Origin: Turritopsis dohrnii
Lineage: Eukaryota; Cnidaria; Hydrozoa; Anthoathecata; Oceaniidae
Direction of reading: 5' to 3'
Length of the DNA: 64,000 bases
Assembly: GCA_027922465.2 (NCBI GenBank)
Contig: BQMF02000001.1
Location: forward strand, 248,001-312,000
Shown: one piece after another, positions 59,198-64,000 of the stretch
Position numbering within the stretch: position 1 is the stretch's first letter
Layout: the number at the start of each line of letters is the position of its first letter
Position numbers and translations under genes: made by a program
The notes under the pieces: generated by a model
The model's database searches: none
Seen by the model: only the letters and a program-made list of their open reading frames with translations
What the model was told of the DNA's origin: nothing

Positions 59198-62100
59198 CTA
59201 TTCTCTCTTACATGATATTTTTACTGTTACATATTTCCTATAAATGTAATGAAGAAATGCAAACACCATCAAAATAAATGGTAAAATCAAAATAAACAAT
59301 TCGACATATAAAAAAGCTTCCCCAGTAAACGTAAGCGTTGCACTTCTTGTGGTGTCAACCTCTTCTGTGAGCACCCAGAAGAAATTAATCATCGTCAGAC
59401 CAATCAGCGAAAATATCGAAGCAGATTCTGCGTAGTTCAATATTGTAGCTTCTGCAAATGGTTGCATGTACACATGATGAAAACCAAACATTATGAGAAG
59501 AATACCAATGGGATAAAGTTTTTGTATGGGTGAGATGATGAACGTACTGACAATTACTAACACAAGGCGTCGGAAAATCAAAATTGGCTCCCACTCTAAC
59601 CTGAATACATGTTCCCCTCCAATGGTTGTATAACGAAATGGTTCATCTACCACCAAAAGCAAATGCTTTGCATCCATTGCATCGGACTTTCGCAACTCTT
59701 GGCTGGAACTTAAGAATTTTGATTTCATTAAGAACCAAACAATGCTTAATGGGAATGATAGTACAAGTAAGAATTGGTTTGGTGTAATTCGGCATGTGCG
59801 GAGCAGTGTGCATCCAATATACAAAGCAATACAAAATGGTACAACCCAACAACCGATTATAACGAATTTGCCATGATTGGTAACATTTGATGGATGCTTG
59901 AAGGTAAAGGTACCAACTGCTTCTGATTTCAACACAGTGAACTGCTTTGAATGCAAGCACTGAAATTGATGAATATCCCAACAACAAAAGCTGAACGTAC
60001 GTGCATTTAAGTCTTAGTTGAAAGGGGAATTTAGCGTAAGATGGTACGCAGTCATTGATAACATTATAACGCAATGTTGACGACAGAGTATTTGTGTTTT
60101 TACATCGTAAAAATACTTTAGCAGTTATAAAGAGCAACAAGACACTCAAAATGCACATGAAAAAGAGGCTTGTTTTGATCAGTTCTGTCATCATCACGGA
60201 GATGTTCTGTAAGAGACATATTGCTATATATTGCGAGTCTATTTTGATATTGAAAAATGATGCGAGAATGTCCATTACAGGCTGCATTTTGTAACTTCTT
60301 TTCGCAGATGCATTTATTCGAATGATTGATGCTGCTTGATAATAAAAGAATAAAATTTTGATGATACCAGCAACAGTTTTGTTGTCGGTTACGTAATGCT
60401 GTCTTGGCACATCTGTTGACCTTAGTAGTGTGAAAGGAGATACGCTTTCATGAGGATCATTTGTTGTGATTTCAATATCGTGATCATCTTCTTCAATTTT
60501 CATGTATGCTAGGTTATTAGCTTTAAAAAGTCTTCGCAGAAATGCAGTAATATCACTTAAGTATAAAAATAAAGTGACAAATGATATCGCTGCAAATACA
60601 AACAAAGGCCAAATCCATCTGGCTGTGCAAGTCTTGTTATCGACACACCCATGATTGCCAAACAGTGAGAAAGAATAGCCGAACACGCATTCACCACACA
60701 AGTATCCTTTACGATGTTCTTTGCATGTGTCATACGATTGACACTCCTTTTTGGAAGAGCAGCAATAAAATGGCGGACATTTGATAAAAGCTACTTCCCT
60801 GTCGTCTTTTTTTAGCCCCAGTAGTTTCCATTGCTTCTGATGCCTTTTATACATGTTGCTTCGTATGGACGGCATTCTATAACGTGCTTGCATATTTTGT
60901 GTTGTATCATTCCAAACAAGTGTTGCAGTTTGTAAGCTATACTTGTTGATGTCACACGCTGTGCAAAAAACTCTAAATTGTACTGCTGTATGATTGCGGT
61001 AAAAGTATGAGATATTATAACCGATGGGACATGAAAAGTACGAATTGTCTTTAAATAATGTTTTCATGGTTGGACTTAAAGTTTTAACACTAATGGCTTG
61101 GTTTCGCTTGATAGTAGAATCAACTCCTCCAAGAACATGTATGTTACTAAATCTTATCCAACTATTTGTTTCGGATGGTTCACCGTAAGGATTCGAATCG
61201 TAAAAGTGGATCGTTCCAGCTGGTGCCAACGGAGCTGAGTTTCCTCGAAAGTGACACATTTTTATATCAATATGGCTATCTTGCAATACTAGAGCAGCCG
61301 TCTGTCCTTCGTCGCCTAAATTGGATCGAATATTTGTGAAGTTACATTTGAAAAGTACGATTTTGGACTTAACAGAAAGTAAAAAAGTGTGATTGTTTTC
61401 GTATGAAGTGTTGTACATGTACACATCATTCATGTTTGTGAGTGATAACGTTGATCTTAAAAACATCGAATCCATAACGCGTATGTACAAACTGTCGTTT
61501 CCGATCAATTTTTCTATTTGAGTTGATGAATGTTTAAAGTAACAATTTGAAAACACACCGCTTGTGAAGATGAAAAGCATAATGTCAATCATTTTTGTTC
61601 TTGTCATGTTTATATTGGACTTTATATGGGATTGAAAATAGAAATATGTCGTCGTGCTTTTGATGATACTGTCGTCTACCGTTATGTGAATTTCACCCAG
61701 GCTTTTGCTGAAGGATGAGAAGTTGCTTTTCGAATTCACGTTCTCCTGCCTCATCATCGGTTCGAAAACGAAAACTGATGAAATTCTGCATTTCAGAAAT
61801 GTAACGTTCCAGGCTCCAGAAGTGTAAGTAATACCTAGATTTAAGAGGGAAAGCCCCACCAACAATTTGGATTTCTTTATAACAACGTAGCCTGCAGAGC
61901 CGTTGAGGTTTAATACACGTGAGAATCCAACCGCAACAGTTGCATTAAGTGTTAAGTGACTAATTACTATGTTTGCCTTAATGTTAAAGAAAGCTGGAGT
62001 ATGTTGATCCAGTGTTATCAAAACATTCGTTTTATTGCAATTTTTGACAGAAGTATTAGAAAGACAACAGGATCTAATGGTCAATGATTTATCAATCAGC

Positions 62101-62216
62101 AGCGGCTCGTTGACGAAATATTCATATGTGTTGTCAATAAGGATGGTATCATTGTCTTGGGATTTGTTTAAAGCATAAACAATCGTTCTACACGGTGATA
62201 TGATTAAGCCATACAT
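59198..62216 (-). CDS. beta-helix / multi-pass membrane protein, one frameshift
   Basis: ATG at 62216. The first frame runs through about 780 residues; a second frame then carries the family-like sequence on to the stop at 59198. N-terminal 1-430 is a parallel beta-helix-like region with many short Asn/Thr/Ile repeats (LLIDKSLTIRSC). Then comes a cysteine-rich stalk (PPFYCCSSKKEC, GYLCGECVFGYSFSLFGNHG). A first membrane helix (WIWPLFVFAAISFVTLFLYL) follows and roughly eight or nine more hydrophobic segments after it. Proteins of this build are expanded in cnidarians and other invertebrates; their function is unknown. The switch from CYQSWQ (frame 1) to FVIIGCWVVPFCIALYIG (frame 2) places a one-base indel between 59861 and 59873. 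This means either pseudogenisation or a sequence error. A signal peptide is absent at this ATG, which has an in-frame stop just upstream. Confidence 0.75.
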
Positions 62217-63246
62217 TCCAATGTATCATTGCTATGTTTGTTGTGGGATACGAAAAACTCCATCGATGATACACCTGACTGATGATTGCTGAGTGATATA
62301 ACTATAAAAGTAAAATGAAATTTAATGGTATATGTTAAATACATATTAAATGTATATATTACATCGCTTAAAATTTCTCACTGGTTGTATCAACGATTTT
62401 CACTTTTTGGTTTGATAAAAACAAGAATGCAGATTGCAGTCAACGACAATTTTATTTTCCTTGGCGAACTTAGCCAAAGTTTCATAGAAAGCTTTCAAAA
62501 GAACTGAAAAGTGAGTAGTGAAAATTCCAATTTCTTTTATTCACAAAATGCTATTTTGAAGATTCAGTTTTCAACCACTTCCACTTGTATAGAACAATGA
62601 GGAAAATCCATGGCGTCCCGGGGAATACGCAAATAACATATATCCGTTTCCCTCTTGTTCTTCTCCAAAGTTTATCAAAGAGTAGGATTTGAATTTTCTA
62701 GCTTTTATTTTGCTTGGGAAGCAGTTAAAATAATATTGATCGGCATCATTCTTTTGTCTTCCATGGCTGCCACGAGTACAGATATATAAGTACTCAATTT
62801 ATAAGTAATCAATTCATCAGCATTTCATCTCAAAGTGGACACCTAAATTAGCGGACAAAACACTTTGTACCAGTATAGTACAGGGTGTCTCAGGAAGACT
62901 TATCCGCAAACTTTCAGTTTCTATTTCTGAATAATTATTTGTCAAAGTATTTCTTTTGTTATACTTTGACAAATGATTGATGAGAAATAGATACTGAAAG
63001 TTTGCGGGTAAGTCTTTCTGAGACACCCTGTAAATCCGTGTCCGGTGCAAATCGAATCTCTCTAAATTAGATAGAGAACCTTTATGATATATGACTGTCC
63101 CATGAGCCGGCATCTGTTTTAATAGCTTCAGACGTACCTTTTCTTGTTTTGGAATAAAAAAATTAAAAGTATAACAGATATTTTGGGAAGGGAAAGTCGG
63201 CAGTCCATGACGTCATAGTACTCAAAAAAGAGGGAGGGCAACTTAC
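62217..63246. other. 5' region or first intron of the receptor-like gene, with a MITE
   Basis: Upstream of the long frame. Contains a TA-flanked MITE at 62881-63030. An intermediate exon joining the signal-peptide candidate at 63247-63286 to the main frame was looked for and not found. Confidence 0.4.
62881..63030. mobile_element. 150-bp mariner-type MITE
   Basis: Starts CAGGGTGTCTCAGGAAGACT and ends with the inverse of it (TCTTTCTGAGACACCCTG). It is flanked by TA at 62879-62880 and 63031-63032, and the two arms pair over most of the element. Confidence 0.8.
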
Positions 63247-63286
63247 CACTGATGAGAAGAACAAACGCAACAATAATAAGCTTCAT
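63247..63286 (-). CDS. candidate signal-peptide exon
   Basis: Minus strand: ATG at 63286, reading MKLIIVAFVLLIS, then G and a consensus donor GTAAGT (63241-63246 on plus). A second in-frame ATG lies ten codons upstream. The hydrophobic core is a typical signal sequence and could start the receptor-like gene, whose main frame lacks one. The exon ends after the first base of a codon, and no acceptor at 62.2 kb fits that phase, so the link is unproven. Confidence 0.35.
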
Positions 63287-64000
63287 AGTTTCATGAATTA
63301 CAACGATTTTTTTCAAACCATTTTATATACCTTTGTGTACTTTCACTTTAATCGTTCTGCTACTTCTCTTGGCAACAACGTAAACAAGATTCGCATCACC
63401 ACAGTATTGTTCAAAGTTGTAATCCGATATAATCAAATGTTTGTTTTGTTTTTACTCAAATTTATTGGTCTACTCATTCAATTTATTTGCCCAGACATGG
63501 CAAACTTTGTTCTAATAGCTATGATGTCTTAGATTACTTGATAAGTGTTTACTTGACCACACTTGCAAAACTATATCAGGAAGCAATACGTCTTTTAAAA
63601 GCCTTTTTATAAAAGTATTCAACTTATTTGGTCGTCTATTTTGATATTTTGGAAATTTAGTGAGCGATATTTAAATCACCACCAAGTGTCAAGTATCGAT
63701 GATCAATATCGATGATCATTATAACACAAAGATACAGTCTTTCTTTCACAGTAACAAAATCTTTTATGCTTGTCACTGCTGTGGATCAAATGAATCCATT
63801 CGTCAAATACACCATTTATCTTAGTTTCCAATTGTTAAGGAAGGTTAATGATTAAAACAATGGAACCTCCAAGAACGTCCATACAGCGCTCATTCCTAGG
63901 GTGCAAACCGAATAGCAGTTATGTGGAAAAAATTTATTTTACCTAAAGATTTATATTAACAGTCTCGAAAACTGAATTGTTTTTCAAATCAGGTGCTTGA
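63287..64000. other. window end, no gene resolved
   Basis: AT-rich. A short tandem-like repeat of TATCGATGATCA lies near 63695-63718. Short open frames here have no coding signal. Confidence 0.4.

Noticed and set aside
63247..63286. direct join of the signal-peptide exon to the 62.2 kb frame
   Set aside because: Donor phase does not match any acceptor before the frame, and an in-frame stop lies upstream of its ATG; not asserted as one gene.

Overview
The window is an AT-rich piece of an animal nuclear genome. Genes carry GT-AG introns and small exons, and they are separated by DNA-transposon remnants. The gene set points to a non-bilaterian animal, most likely a cnidarian: APC without the vertebrate beta-catenin-binding repeats, a complexin ending in a CAAX box, a large beta-helix/multi-membrane receptor-like protein, and THAP, Tigger and hAT elements. 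The cnidarian assignment is inference; no rRNA or mitochondrial marker is present.

Layout. 1-7 kb: the 3' part of a single-pass membrane protein with EGF domains and a tyrosine-rich tail, then a small three-exon gene of the C22orf15/CXorf65 type. 7-13 kb: three minus-strand housekeeping genes, TAF8 (TFIID subunit), an LCLAT1-like lysolipid acyltransferase (three exons, all phases consistent) and CWC25 (spliceosome). 13.7-16.1 kb: three transposons nested inside one another. 16.7-21.8 kb: tubulin-folding cofactor B (six exons), with a hAT-like element and a mariner-like MITE in intron 1. 24.6-25.3 kb: an apparently intronless truncated-haemoglobin-like gene. 28.8-29.3 kb: complexin, minus strand. 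31.5-44.0 kb: APC, rebuilt here as 18 exons with consistent phases and about 2207 codons. 44-49 kb: TTAA-flanked elements, one with a broken THAP finger. 50-59 kb: a 5'-truncated LINE, reverse transcriptase and Tigger fragments, a large inverted composite and MITEs. 59.2-62.2 kb: a beta-helix plus multi-pass membrane protein broken by one frameshift.

The most interesting feature lies in APC. Between its N-terminus and its armadillo domain, a two-exon unit is repeated in tandem. The first exon of the unit encodes SRIPSSER-like sequence, an SxIP-type motif of the kind that binds EB1. There are three clear copies and one or two diverged ones. The canonical C-terminal 15-aa, 20-aa and SAMP repeats are not seen. 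This suggests an APC whose microtubule-tip docking sites have multiplied upstream of the ARM domain.

The genes do not form an operon or pathway. The cluster is housekeeping genes plus signalling, cytoskeletal and synaptic genes (APC, TBCB, complexin).
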